Shown: in pieces, positions 16,940 through 25,468 of the stretch
How the letters are laid out: each line of letters starts with the position of its first letter
Numbering within the stretch: position 1 is the first letter of the stretch
Assembly: GCF_016919705.1 (NCBI RefSeq)
Contig: NZ_CP070371.1
Location: 835,501-899,500, forward strand
From: Paracoccus methylovorus
GTDB lineage: Bacteria; Pseudomonadota; Alphaproteobacteria; Rhodobacterales; Rhodobacteraceae
Length of the DNA stretch: 64,000 nucleotides
Direction of reading: 5' to 3'
Position numbers and translations under genes: made by a program
Notes under the pieces: generated by a model
Databases searched by the model: none
What the model was told of the DNA's origin: nothing
What the model saw: the letters and a program-made list of their open reading frames with translations, nothing else

Positions 16940-17084
16940 AAGCGCATTTTTCCTTTTCATGGCCAGGATGTTGGGTGGCTGTCCGAGTAACCTTCATTAA
17001 CGCTATTATCTACCATCTTAATCGTGTATTGTAAAAGTCTGATCGACTCCCGAAATGAATTTGTAATGCGAGGCCACCATCATC

Positions 17085-17333
17085 ATGAGCCAGTTCATCC
17101 TGACCAAAGCCGCAATCGCAGAGACCGAAGGCGATCAACTGTTCTCTGTCCGGCTGATTGACCGCAGAACGGGCGAGGTGCCCAATGTGAACGGCGTTCC
17201 GTTAAGCTTGCTGACCATGTCGCCCCGCGCCGCCGTCTCGGCGTTCATGCAGGGACGCGATCAGCATGTATGGCGTACGGAAATCGAGCCGGTCCCAAGC
17301 TTGGCAGGGCGCAGTCATGGTGCGGCTTTCTGA
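17085..17333 (+). CDS. hypothetical protein (82 aa)
   Basis: An 82-residue soluble protein divergent from the Lrp-type regulator, with a strong AT-rich upstream region. It contains a DQLFSVRLIDRRTGEVPN segment of likely beta structure and no membrane or metal motif. It overlaps the next gene by 17 nt, so the two are probably cotranscribed. I do not recognise the family. Confidence 0.5.
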   Translation: MSQFILTKAAIAETEGDQLFSVRLIDRRTGEVPNVNGVPLSLLTMSPRAAVSAFMQGRDQHVWRTEIEPVPSLAGRSHGAAF

Positions 17334-17649
17334 ACGGCTGCTGGACCGACTGCTCAGCATGACAACCGGCAACGGAACTCCCGAGGAGCATGTGCGGAAA
17401 GCGCTAGGGGGTGACCCTTGGCGTATTCGTCGCGCCGCCCCACGCTGGTACACGATCTGGAGCGGGGATCCGGAGCGGCTTTGCCGGCTGCGGGTGCTGC
17501 TGTTGCCGCAAAACGGGCTGGACCTCAGCGCCGAGGAGGAGTTGGCCTTGGTACAGGCCCAGCTACAGCGGCCGAATTGGGTGCCGGATCCTCGCCATTT
17601 GGCCGATGCCCGGCAGAAATTGCGCAAGGCCGTGTCACGCAGGCTTTGA
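17317..17649 (+). CDS. hypothetical protein (110 aa)
   Basis: Begins at ATG 17317 within the end of the preceding gene (a GTG follows directly at 17320). It is Arg/Leu-rich and helical, with RRAAPRWYTIWSGDPERL in the middle and PDPRHLADARQKLRKAV at the end. Basic overall; no recognised motif. Coding is supported by GC-skewed codon use and overlap with the upstream gene. Confidence 0.45.
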   Translation: MVRLSERLLDRLLSMTTGNGTPEEHVRKALGGDPWRIRRAAPRWYTIWSGDPERLCRLRVLLLPQNGLDLSAEEELALVQAQLQRPNWVPDPRHLADARQKLRKAVSRRL

Positions 17650-17863
17650 CCGATTTCATGCCATAACCGTCGAGAGACGCAAAGGGCGCGGTTAACCGCC
17701 CGCCGGTTCGCGCTGCGATTGTGTCGGCTTTGCTGAAAATCGTCAAACCGACCAGTGCGAAGGCACCCGTGGTAAAGCTGGTGCCTTCATTGCTTTGATC
17801 TTGTGGTCGAGACTGGGCAGGGCGCGGCCTGAAAAAATAGCACGAGACCCTTGCACAAGCAAT

Positions 17864-17898
17864 ATTACGATATATCTTAATTTCCGTTATATCGTAAT
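17864..17898 (+). promoter_or_regulatory. inverted-repeat operator upstream of the PadR gene
   Basis: A perfect 11-bp inverted repeat, ATTACGATATA (17864-17874) and TATATCGTAAT (17888-17898), with a 13-nt spacer, ends 9 nt before the PadR start. The arms are far more AT-rich than surrounding DNA. The YqjI/PadR group is known to repress its own gene and the adjacent reductase, so this is probably the autoregulatory site. Confidence 0.7.
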
Positions 17899-17907
17899 GA
17901 GGCAAAA

Positions 17908-18495
17908 ATGAGATATCACCATCCCTTCAAGGGCCACGACCGCCGTTTCAACCACGACAGTCCCCCGCCCGAACATTCCCATCCGCACCATGGCGCCCAT
18001 CGTGGCCACCATCGGGGTGGCGGGCGGAGTCGGCGATTGTTCGATTATGGCGAAATCCGGCTGCTGGTCCTTGCCATGATCGCCGGGCGTCCGCGTCACG
18101 GCTATGAGATCATCAAGGAAATCACCGACCGTTTCGACGGCCGCTACTCCCCCAGCCCCGGCGTGATCTATCCCACCCTGTCGTGGCTGGAGGACATGGG
18201 CTATATCACCATCGAAGCCGGAGAGGGTGGCCGTAAACTGTCCAGGCTGACATCCGAGGGCGCGGCCTTTCTTGAAGCCAATCGCAAGGCGACCGATGAA
18301 CTGCTGGCCCGCAAGCCGCCGGAGCGGAAATCCGATGACGTCGGTGCAGCGATGGACCGTCTGAAGTCGGCGCTCAGGGCGCAGATCGGGCGGGCGGAAG
18401 CAGCGCCGGAAGAGGCTGCGCGTATAGCGGCCATCCTGACCGAAGCCGCCGACCGCATTGCCGCAGGCACAACGCAGGAGGTCGGAAATGACTGA
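17908..18495 (+). CDS. PadR-family regulator with His-rich N-terminus (YqjI-like)
   Basis: 195 residues. Residues 1-40 are rich in His (HPHHGAHRGHHRGGG), a likely Ni/Fe-binding extension as in E. coli YqjI. From residue 45 comes the PadR winged helix: YGEIRLLVLAMIAGRPRHGYEIIK and SPSPGVIYPTLSWLEDMGY, then GRKLSRLTSEG. The C-terminal helix is for dimerisation. YqjI represses the ferric reductase gene yqjH and releases DNA when nickel binds; here a YqjH homologue overlaps the 3' end by 8 nt. The operator at 17864-17898 indicates autoregulation of both genes. Confidence 0.85.
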   Translation: MRYHHPFKGHDRRFNHDSPPPEHSHPHHGAHRGHHRGGGRSRRLFDYGEIRLLVLAMIAGRPRHGYEIIKEITDRFDGRYSPSPGVIYPTLSWLEDMGYITIEAGEGGRKLSRLTSEGAAFLEANRKATDELLARKPPERKSDDVGAAMDRLKSALRAQIGRAEAAPEEAARIAAILTEAADRIAAGTTQEVGND

Positions 18496-19243
18496 CAGTG
18501 AAGCGATCATCACCCGCCACCGCCACGAGGTGAAGCGCCGCATGTTGACGGTGCGTGAGGTAACATCGCTGACCCCGCATATGCTGCGCATCGTGTTGGA
18601 GGGCGACAATCTGGCCGATTTCGTCAGCCTCGGTTTCGACGATCACATCAAGCTGCTTTTTCCCGGCAGTGACGACAAACCCACGATGCGCGAATATACC
18701 CCGCGCGCATTCGACACCACGGCTGGGACTTTGACGTTGGACTTTGCTTTGCATGAGGCGGGACCGGCAACGGCTTGGGCCGCCGGGGCGAAGCCCGGCG
18801 ACCGGTTGGAGATCGCGGGGCCGCGCGGCTCTGCCGTGATCCGTCCGGATTTCGACTGGTGGCTGTTGATCGGCGACGAGACCGCCTTGCCTGCCATCGC
18901 CCGCAAGCTTGAGGAATTGCCCGCCGGCGCGCAGGCCATCACCCTTGGCGTGGTGCCCGAAACGGCGGACCAGCAGGATTTTGCATCTGCGGCCCGCCTC
19001 GACACGCATTGGGTTCTGCGTCCGGAAAGTGCTGCCGATGATGCGCGGCCCGTGCTCAATGCGGTTCAGGGGCTGACCCTGCCCGAAGGGCGCGGCTTTG
19101 TCTGGATCGCCGCCGAAGCGAAAGTGGCCCGCGCGCTTCGCGACCATTTTCAGCAGGAACGAGGGCATCCCCGGCAGTGGATCAAAGCCGCAGGATACTG
19201 GACCAGAGGCATTGCCGATGGCGCCGACAAGGCACTGGAATGA
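18488..19243 (+). CDS. siderophore-interacting protein, NAD(P)H-dependent ferric reductase (YqjH/ViuB family)
   Basis: 251 residues from ATG 18488. N-terminal FAD-binding barrel with MREYTPRAFD (about residues 66-75), the RxYT flavin motif of SIP proteins. The middle has WWLLIGDETALPAIARKLEELP, the conserved SIP nucleotide-binding block, and the C-terminal lobe includes FVWIAAEA and the conserved IKAAGYWTRG ending. These flavoproteins reduce Fe(III)-siderophore complexes in the cytosol to release iron. Overlaps the PadR gene, so it is controlled by the same operator. Confidence 0.9.
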   Translation: MTDSEAIITRHRHEVKRRMLTVREVTSLTPHMLRIVLEGDNLADFVSLGFDDHIKLLFPGSDDKPTMREYTPRAFDTTAGTLTLDFALHEAGPATAWAAGAKPGDRLEIAGPRGSAVIRPDFDWWLLIGDETALPAIARKLEELPAGAQAITLGVVPETADQQDFASAARLDTHWVLRPESAADDARPVLNAVQGLTLPEGRGFVWIAAEAKVARALRDHFQQERGHPRQWIKAAGYWTRGIADGADKALE

Positions 19244-19340
19244 CGTAAGGAAAAGGTCGCTCGAACGTATCGGTGGGACAGCTCTTTTCACGCGGGCCGG
19301 CGGTTTGCATGGCTTTGATCTTGCCGCCATTCGGCGGGCC

Positions 19341-19368
19341 GGGCTTTCGGGGCGGCAGGTCAAAGCCC
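19341..19368. terminator. hairpin between the ferric reductase and LacI genes
   Basis: GGGCTTT (19341-19347) and AAAGCCC (19362-19368) form a 7-bp stem at the 3' end of the LacI gene, facing the convergent reductase gene that ends at 19243. A second small hairpin around 19323-19337 (CCGCC/GGCGG) precedes it. No long T tract follows, so termination strength is uncertain. Confidence 0.35.
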
Positions 19369-20394
19369 GCAATTGTATTTGGTATGCACAAGGATCTGCG
19401 AAGTGGAGGGGTGCGCGGTCGCACCCTCCTTTGTGCTGCGGATCCATTGCGCGGCTTGGATCAGCTCCGAGACGAAGTCGTGGGAAATGACGAAATCCAT
19501 GATCCCGGACTCGAGCAGGTTGCGTGAATGCTGAGTCAGTTCATGGCCGACAAAGATGGTATCGCGTTCGCTTCCGACGGCTTCCAGCGCCCAGGCGACG
19601 CCCCGATTGGCCCCCGCGACATTATAGATTGCCCTTGGCACGCCATGGGTTTCGAAATGGCGGGTCAGTTGCTCGCCCGTGCTGTCGGCATCGTCATTGG
19701 CGACTACGCGTTCCTCGATGCGCAGATGGGGGAAATCCGCGCGAAGCACGCGGCGGAAACCCATCTCGCGTTCCTGCTGGCTGCGAAACGGAACGCTCAT
19801 CACGATCAGGATCTTGTTGCGTTCGCGCGGAAGACGGCTGCCGATCAGCAGCGCGGCCACGCTTCCCGCCGCGTATTGGTCGTTGCCGATATAGGCGCTG
19901 CGCCGGGAACTGGGCAGGTCGCTGGTCAGGCAGACAACGGGCACGCCGGCGGCGCAAAGCTTGCGGATGGCGCTGTTGGTGGCTGGATGCTCGCGCGCGA
20001 CGACCAGGACACCGTCGGCTTCACTGCCTTCCTGTTCCATTTGACGGGCAAAGGTTGATGGATCGACCTGCGAGGTGGGGATATAGGTTCCCCGGATGCG
20101 CACGCCCGGCAGGCTGCGGTTCACCGCTTCGGCCGCTTGCTCCATGGTGGCATTGAAAGTCGCACCGGATTCGCAAAACAGCCGAAGGTCGAACATCCGC
20201 TCGCCCGGCGCCGTGTCATGCGACAGTTTTTCAAGGGCGGCCAGCACGCGCAGCCGGGTCTTTTCCCGAACGCCGGCACGGTTGTTCAGGACCCGGTCCA
20301 CCGTCGCGGTCCCCAATCCCGACAGTTGTGCAATTTCCTTAAGTGAGGGGCCTTTCCAGCCCCGGGCCCGTCCGGTGTGTGTCATCATCCTCAT
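19360..20394 (-). CDS. LacI-family transcriptional regulator
   Basis: 344 residues. Residues about 16-40 are the LacI helix-turn-helix and hinge: SLKEIAQLSGLGTATVDRVLNNR, with the TVDRVLN recognition helix. The remainder is a periplasmic-binding-protein-like sensor (GVPVVCLTSDLPS, AYIGNDQYAAGSVAA) that should bind a sugar or cyclitol. It is divergent from the first ABC transporter with a 185-nt gap and is the obvious local regulator of it. Start at ATG 20394; in-frame ATGs at 20388 and 20385 are alternatives. Confidence 0.88.
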   Translation of the reverse strand: MRMMTHTGRARGWKGPSLKEIAQLSGLGTATVDRVLNNRAGVREKTRLRVLAALEKLSHDTAPGERMFDLRLFCESGATFNATMEQAAEAVNRSLPGVRIRGTYIPTSQVDPSTFARQMEQEGSEADGVLVVAREHPATNSAIRKLCAAGVPVVCLTSDLPSSRRSAYIGNDQYAAGSVAALLIGSRLPRERNKILIVMSVPFRSQQEREMGFRRVLRADFPHLRIEERVVANDDADSTGEQLTRHFETHGVPRAIYNVAGANRGVAWALEAVGSERDTIFVGHELTQHSRNLLESGIMDFVISHDFVSELIQAAQWIRSTKEGATAHPSTSQILVHTKYNCGL

Positions 20395-20541
20395 GCCGCG
20401 ATGCGTTCAGATTGGGGCTTTTGCTGCGTCTATCTCAGACAATGATGGCCCGTTGATCGTGTCGAGATCGTTAGATCGCGTTTTTTGATGAAAATTAAAT
20501 CATAATCTGCCATTCAATCTTATTTCCAGAATCTGACAGTT

Positions 20542-20559
20542 TTGCAATATTTGTTGCAT
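20542..20559 (+). promoter_or_regulatory. inositol-locus palindrome, copy 1
   Basis: TTGCAA-TATTTG-TTGCAT (20542-20559), 20 nt upstream of the first binding-protein gene and so close to its promoter. The half-site TTGCAA is itself palindromic; the same 6-N6-6 layout occurs at 31950, 40767 and 47181. Repressor site for the RpiR or LacI regulator is inferred. Confidence 0.55.
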
Positions 20560-20579
20560 AACTGGAGGAGGAAAGAAAA

Positions 20580-21608
20580 ATGATGCTTAAAAGCAGGATT
20601 CTGGCTGCGACTGCGCTTGTGGCCATGGCCCTTCCGGGGCTTTCCATCGCACAGGATGGCGAAAAGCTGCGTTTCGTTGTCGTGTCGCATATCGGCTCGA
20701 ACGATCCCAACATGAACTGGCTGACCATGGCCATGGACGAGTTCGAGAAGAAATATCCCGACGTGGATGCCGAATATATCTCGACCAACAACTACTCGGT
20801 TCAGGAACATGTCCGGCTGCTGGAGCAGGCCATTGCGACGCGGCCCGATGGCATTGCCGTGCCGATCGTCAGCCCCGATGCGTTCGAGGGACCGCTGCGT
20901 CGCGCGATCGAATCCGGCATTCCGGTCGTTGCGTTCAACATCCCCGACGGTCGCCCGACGGAAGACCGGATCCCCTACCTGACCTATGTGGGTGGCGATG
21001 AGTTCCTGACCGGCAAGAGGTTGGGTGAATATGCCCTGGAACAAGTCGAGGCGGGTGCCATTCCGGCCCCGACCGGCGTGGTTTGCGCCAGCCACGACTC
21101 TGCCCACGAAGGGCTGAAGCAACGTTGTGCCGGCATGCGCGAAGTGATGGAAGGCGCGGGCGCCAAGTTCGAGGAACTGTTCATCGGCGCCGAGCCTGCC
21201 ACCGCGCGCAACACGCTTCAATCGTTCCTGAGTGCCAACACCGACACCAACTACATCTTCACCGTGGCCGGCTGGTCGTCACCCTGGGCCTGGGGCGTGG
21301 CGAACGACATGGGGCTGAAACCCGATGTCGATAACGAAGGCATCACGGTTCTGACCGTGGACGAGGGGCCGGTTTCCATCGAAGGCGTACGCAACAACCA
21401 CATTCTGGCCACCAACAGCCAGGGTTTCTGGTTGCAGGGCTATGCGCCGTTGGAATGGCTCTACTGGAACACCAAGTTCGGCTACGCACCTCAGCAGGAC
21501 ATCCTGACCGGACCGATCGTCATCAACAAGGACAATGCCGAAAACTGGGCCGAACTGGTCCGCAATGTCTTTGGTGAAGAGGCCTATAACCAGCAGAACA
21601 CCTGGTAA
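20580..21608 (+). CDS. sugar/cyclitol ABC transporter periplasmic binding protein
   Basis: 342 residues with a Sec signal peptide (LAATALVAMALPGLSIAQ, cleavage near residue 25) and a type I periplasmic binding fold: FVVVSHIGSNDPNMNWL at the start, PDGIAVPIVSPDAFEGPLRRA, and GIPVVAFNIPDG in lobe one, TYVGGDEFLTGKRLGEYA in the hinge region. This is the ribose/inositol-type cluster. GGAGGAGGA precedes the ATG. It heads an operon with two permeases and one ATPase, and an operator-like palindrome lies in its promoter. Ligand probably an inositol or derivative, from the surrounding genes. Confidence 0.88.
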   Translation: MMLKSRILAATALVAMALPGLSIAQDGEKLRFVVVSHIGSNDPNMNWLTMAMDEFEKKYPDVDAEYISTNNYSVQEHVRLLEQAIATRPDGIAVPIVSPDAFEGPLRRAIESGIPVVAFNIPDGRPTEDRIPYLTYVGGDEFLTGKRLGEYALEQVEAGAIPAPTGVVCASHDSAHEGLKQRCAGMREVMEGAGAKFEELFIGAEPATARNTLQSFLSANTDTNYIFTVAGWSSPWAWGVANDMGLKPDVDNEGITVLTVDEGPVSIEGVRNNHILATNSQGFWLQGYAPLEWLYWNTKFGYAPQQDILTGPIVINKDNAENWAELVRNVFGEEAYNQQNTW

Positions 21609-21639
21609 GCGCCTGAGCGTCCGGGACCGCGGCTGGAAG

Positions 21640-21666
21640 GCCGCCGTTCCGGCACCGTCCGGCGGC
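21640..21666 (+). other. stem-loop after the binding-protein gene
   Basis: GCCGCCG (21640-21646) and CGGCGGC (21660-21666) form a 7-bp GC stem in the 97-nt gap after the binding-protein stop. Position suits a processing or partial-termination hairpin that keeps the binding protein more abundant than the permease. Confidence 0.4.
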
Positions 21667-21705
21667 GCATTGCGTCGCGAGACCTTTCCGTTCGGGGATG
21701 AAGTC

Positions 21706-22662
21706 ATGAATAACCTTGTCCGAGGCCAAAGCTTTGGCGCCGTGATCGGCGTCGCCCTGATGCTTGTGGTCTTCAGCCTGATCGACTTTTCAGGCTGGTG
21801 GCGCAGCTCGACGCTGTCCAACGTCGTCCACTTCACTGCGATCCTTGGCCTGGTGGCCATGGGACAGGCGCTGGTCATCATGACCAAGGAGATCGACCTT
21901 TCAGTAGGCTCGGTCTACGGCCTAACCGGCGTGGCCTTTATCACTCTGGAGCCGAAACTGGGTGTGCCCGGTTCGGTGCTGGCGGCACTGGCTATCGCGG
22001 CGACCGTGGGGCTGTTGCAGGGCCTGCTGGTGGTCAAGGGCAAGCTTCCATCGATGATCGTCACGCTGGGTGGCCTGTTTACCGCGCGCGGGCTGATCTA
22101 TGTCTGGACCGGCGGCACAGTGCAGAATTTTTCCGAAGCGGCGCGCGGCAACTGGTTCACACGGCTTCTGGGCGGTGAATGGTTCGGGGTCGAAGCCGCG
22201 ATCTTCTGGATGATCGGGCTGTGTATCGCGCTGAATGTGATGCTTTGGGGCACGCGCTTTGGCAACCAGTTGCTGGCGACCGGTGGCAGTTTCGACAGCG
22301 CGGAATCGCGTGGGGTGCGGACGGGCCGCGTGAAGGTCGTGACCTTCATGCTGTGTTCGCTGCTGGCCGGGTTCGCAGGCATACTTACCCTTGCCGACAA
22401 GCCCCAAAGCCATGTGACCCTGGGCGAGTTGATGGAGCTGGAGGCTATCGCCGCGGCTGTGATCGGCGGCTGTCTTTTGTCCGGCGGGCGCGGCTCGTTG
22501 GTGGGCGCGGTGCTTGGCGCCTTTATCATCACCAGTTTCCGCTACGAATTGATCGCGCTTGGCGCGCCGTCGTCATGGTTCATCACCTTCGTCGGCGTCG
22601 TCCTGATCGTTGCCGTGATCTTTAACCAGAACCTCGCCCGCCGTGCCGGGCATAGCGTCTGA
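21706..22662 (+). CDS. sugar ABC transporter permease (first of two)
   Basis: 318 residues from ATG 21706 (upstream open frame is not conserved-looking). About ten hydrophobic helices; the BPD_transp_2 signature MTKEIDLSVGSVYGLTGV lies near residue 60, and ELMELEAIAAAVIGGCLLSGGRGSLVGAVLGA near 240 is the EAA-like coupling region. It forms the inner-membrane pore with the second permease at 23456, which is a different protein (heterodimer likely). ATPase gene follows after 11 nt. Confidence 0.88.
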   Translation: MNNLVRGQSFGAVIGVALMLVVFSLIDFSGWWRSSTLSNVVHFTAILGLVAMGQALVIMTKEIDLSVGSVYGLTGVAFITLEPKLGVPGSVLAALAIAATVGLLQGLLVVKGKLPSMIVTLGGLFTARGLIYVWTGGTVQNFSEAARGNWFTRLLGGEWFGVEAAIFWMIGLCIALNVMLWGTRFGNQLLATGGSFDSAESRGVRTGRVKVVTFMLCSLLAGFAGILTLADKPQSHVTLGELMELEAIAAAVIGGCLLSGGRGSLVGAVLGAFIITSFRYELIALGAPSSWFITFVGVVLIVAVIFNQNLARRAGHSV

Positions 22663-22673
22663 CGCGAAAGGAC

Positions 22674-23456
22674 ATGGCCATGGCCAGCACCACCCCTTTG
22701 ATTCAGGTAAAGAACCTGCAACTCTATTTCGGCGCTTTCCACGCGCTGAAGAATGTCTCGGTCGATTTCAACGCCGGCGAGCTCATCGGTCTTGTGGGCG
22801 ATAACGGCGCGGGCAAGACCACGCTGATCCGCGTGCTTTGCGGGATCCACAAGCCGACCTCGGGCGAGGTGTGGTTCGACGGCAAGCGGGTTGAAAAGTT
22901 CCATCCGAAACTGGCCATCGATCAGGGTATGGAGACGATCCAGCAATCGGTCGGCCTGTGCGACAACCTGTCGATCGCGCGCAACTTCTATCTGGGGCGC
23001 GAGCCGGTCCGGCGGATCATGGGCATTCCGATCCTGGATTTCAAAAAGATGCGCGACATGTCCTCCAAGGTGATCCGCGAATTCGGCCTGCGCGACAATG
23101 TTTCGGCCGATGACGAAGTCGAGCGCCTGTCGGGCGGCGAGCGCCAATCCGTCAAGATCGGCCGCGCCGTCGAATTCAAGAACCGCGTCGTCATCATGGA
23201 CGAGCCCACCAACCACCTTTCGGTACGCGAGCGGGAGCATGTGAACGAACTGGCCGTTGCGCTGAAGGAACAGGGCCTGTTGGTGATCTATATCACCCAT
23301 GACATCTTTCAGGTTCACAAGCTGGCCGACCGGATCGTCATCATGGAAAACGGCGAGAAGATCGAGGACGCCCTGACCAGCGCCATGTCTGCCGACGCAT
23401 TGGAAGAGATCATTCGCCAAGGTGGCCGCAAGGTCGAAAAGCGGGGGGCGGTCTGA
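22674..23456 (+). CDS. sugar ABC transporter ATP-binding protein (single nucleotide-binding domain)
   Basis: 260 residues. Walker A GDNGAGKTT near residue 43, the LSGGERQ signature near 155, Walker B VVIMDEPT near 174, and the switch His in YITHD. One ATPase domain only, unlike the double-domain RbsA/IatA type, so it acts as a homodimer in the manner of FrcA. It energises uptake by the flanking permeases and overlaps the second permease start (TGATG). Confidence 0.92.
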   Translation: MAMASTTPLIQVKNLQLYFGAFHALKNVSVDFNAGELIGLVGDNGAGKTTLIRVLCGIHKPTSGEVWFDGKRVEKFHPKLAIDQGMETIQQSVGLCDNLSIARNFYLGREPVRRIMGIPILDFKKMRDMSSKVIREFGLRDNVSADDEVERLSGGERQSVKIGRAVEFKNRVVIMDEPTNHLSVREREHVNELAVALKEQGLLVIYITHDIFQVHKLADRIVIMENGEKIEDALTSAMSADALEEIIRQGGRKVEKRGAV

Positions 23457-24430
23457 TGGCCGTTGCGGGTTTCAAGCGTATTATCCGGCAACACACCGAG
23501 ATAGGCATCTTCCTGATCGCGCTGTTGCTGGTCATCTTTTTTGCCAGCAGTTCGGACGGCCGCTGGGCCAACCTCTATAACATCGCCACGATCGTGCAGG
23601 TCACGGCCACGTTGGGGCTGATGACGCTGGGTGTGGCGCTGGTGATCGGAACGGGCGAGATCGACATTTCCGTGGGCTCGACCTTTGGCATGGGCGCGCT
23701 TGTCTATCTGTGGCTGGCGATGCGAATAGATCCGGCGCTGGCGATGCTGGTCTCGGTCGCGGTCGGGGCGGCAATCGGGGCGTTCAACGGTTTCCTGATC
23801 ACCCGGACCAACACACCCTCGCTGATCATCACGCTGGGCACGCTGATGATCTTTCGCGGCATTGCGATTGCCCTGACCGACGGGTTTTCGTTTTCCATTC
23901 CTTATGCGCAACGCAACGGCTTTACCTATTGGCTGTTTGGCGGCGGCGATATCATGGGCTTCAATACCGCGCTGATCTGGCTGATCGTGGCGCTGGTGGT
24001 TCTTGTGATCGTGCTGCGCGCCACCCGCTTCGGCAATCATCTGCTGGCGGTCGGTGGCTCGGCGGCCAGTGCCCACTCACGCGGCGTACGAGTGGACCGG
24101 GTCAAGTTCACCGCCTTTCTGCTGTGCGGCTTGCTGGCCGGTTTTGCCGGCTCGCTGGAGGCAGGCAAGCTTGGTTTTGCCGACGGCTCGATGGGGCGGC
24201 TGATGGAGTTGCAGGCCATCGCCTCTTGCGTGCTGGGCGGCTGTCTGCTGGCGGGTGGGCGCGTCTCGTTGCCTGGGGCGCTGATGGGGGCGTTCGTTCT
24301 GTCCTCGATCCAGTCTTATCTCGTGGTCATGGGGGTGCGTCCGCAATGGTTCCTCCTGCTTCTGGGCGTGATCGTTATCGCCGCAGCGCTTGGCGACCGA
24401 GGCCTGCGCCAATGGGCCATCAAGCGATAG
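23456..24430 (+). CDS. sugar ABC transporter permease (second of two)
   Basis: 324 residues with about ten membrane helices. IGTGEIDISVGSTFGMGAL near residue 65 is the BPD_transp_2 signature; GRLMELQAIASCVLGGCLLAGGRVSLPGALMGA near 245 is the coupling region. Clearly paralogous to the permease at 21706 but diverged, which suggests a heterodimeric pore. The dehydrogenase gene starts 17 nt later. Confidence 0.9.
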   Translation: MAVAGFKRIIRQHTEIGIFLIALLLVIFFASSSDGRWANLYNIATIVQVTATLGLMTLGVALVIGTGEIDISVGSTFGMGALVYLWLAMRIDPALAMLVSVAVGAAIGAFNGFLITRTNTPSLIITLGTLMIFRGIAIALTDGFSFSIPYAQRNGFTYWLFGGGDIMGFNTALIWLIVALVVLVIVLRATRFGNHLLAVGGSAASAHSRGVRVDRVKFTAFLLCGLLAGFAGSLEAGKLGFADGSMGRLMELQAIASCVLGGCLLAGGRVSLPGALMGAFVLSSIQSYLVVMGVRPQWFLLLLGVIVIAAALGDRGLRQWAIKR

Positions 24431-24447
24431 CAACAAGGATGTCGTGA

Positions 24448-25467
24448 ATGTCTGTCAGAATAGGTCTTGTCGGTGCAGGGATCATGGGTGCGGATCATGC
24501 CCGGATCGTGGCCGAGGAACTGCCCGGCGCGGTGTTGCAGGTGATCTGCGACGCGTCGCCGGATCGGGCGCAGGCTCTGGCCGAAGCCTGGGGCGCCGCG
24601 GATGCGGTAACTGATCCCGCTGCACTGGTGCTGCGGCAGGATGTGGATGCGGTGATCGTGGCCAGTCCCGATTTCACCCATGCCCCGCTGTCCATGGCCT
24701 GCATTGCAGCCGGCAAGCCGGTGCTTTGCGAAAAGCCGTTGTCGCCAGAATCCAACGACTGCCTTCGGGTGATTGAGGCCGAGACGGCTTCGGGCCGGCA
24801 ATGGGTGCAGGTGGGGTTCATGCGCCGCTATGACCAGTCCTATGCCGAGATGAAGGCGGCGTTGGCCTCGGGCGTGTTGGGGCGCGCGGTGATGATGCAC
24901 AACTTCCACCGCAACGTCGAAAACCCCGTCGCCGGTTTCACTGCCGATATGGCCATCACCAACTCTGCCCCGCACGAGTTCGACGTGGCGCGCCATGTTT
25001 TGGATACCGACTACAGCACCGTCACGGCCTTCACCCCAAAGGATGCGGGCGGCAAGGTCGGCCCCGTCGTCATGGTGCTGGAGACGGCGGGCGGCCAGCT
25101 TGTGACCATCGAGATCAACAACAACGCCGCCTATGGCTATGACGTGCGCGGTGAACTTGTGGGTGAAAAGGGCGCGATCTCGTTGAACGCGCCTTTGCAT
25201 ACGCGGCTGGATCTGGGCTTGCAGCAGGTGACGACATATGCCGCCGACTGGCGCCCTCGCTTTGGCGAGGCTTATCGCCGGCAGGATCGCGCCTTTGTCG
25301 ATTTCGTACAGACCGGCCGTTTCCCCGAGGATGCCGCCAGCGCATGGGATGGCTATGCCGCCTCAGTCGTGGCCGAGGCTGGGGTGCGATCCCTGCGTGA
25401 AGGGGGCCGGGCCCCGGTCGCCATGATAGATCAACCGGCACTCTATGCCAGCAATGGGAAAGCGTGA
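24448..25467 (+). CDS. Gfo/Idh/MocA dehydrogenase, inositol 2-dehydrogenase-like
   Basis: 339 residues. N-terminal Rossmann motif GLVGAGIMGADHARI, then CEKPLSPE with the conserved Lys near residue 95, and substrate-domain features QVGFMRRYDQSY and SAPHEFDVARHVL, the closest of the extra dehydrogenases to IolG. It should oxidise a cyclitol or sugar ring hydroxyl with NAD(P)+. Being last but one in the transporter operon, it probably feeds the imported compound into the iol pathway. Confidence 0.85.
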   Translation: MSVRIGLVGAGIMGADHARIVAEELPGAVLQVICDASPDRAQALAEAWGAADAVTDPAALVLRQDVDAVIVASPDFTHAPLSMACIAAGKPVLCEKPLSPESNDCLRVIEAETASGRQWVQVGFMRRYDQSYAEMKAALASGVLGRAVMMHNFHRNVENPVAGFTADMAITNSAPHEFDVARHVLDTDYSTVTAFTPKDAGGKVGPVVMVLETAGGQLVTIEINNNAAYGYDVRGELVGEKGAISLNAPLHTRLDLGLQQVTTYAADWRPRFGEAYRRQDRAFVDFVQTGRFPEDAASAWDGYAASVVAEAGVRSLREGGRAPVAMIDQPALYASNGKA

Positions 25468-25468
25468 C

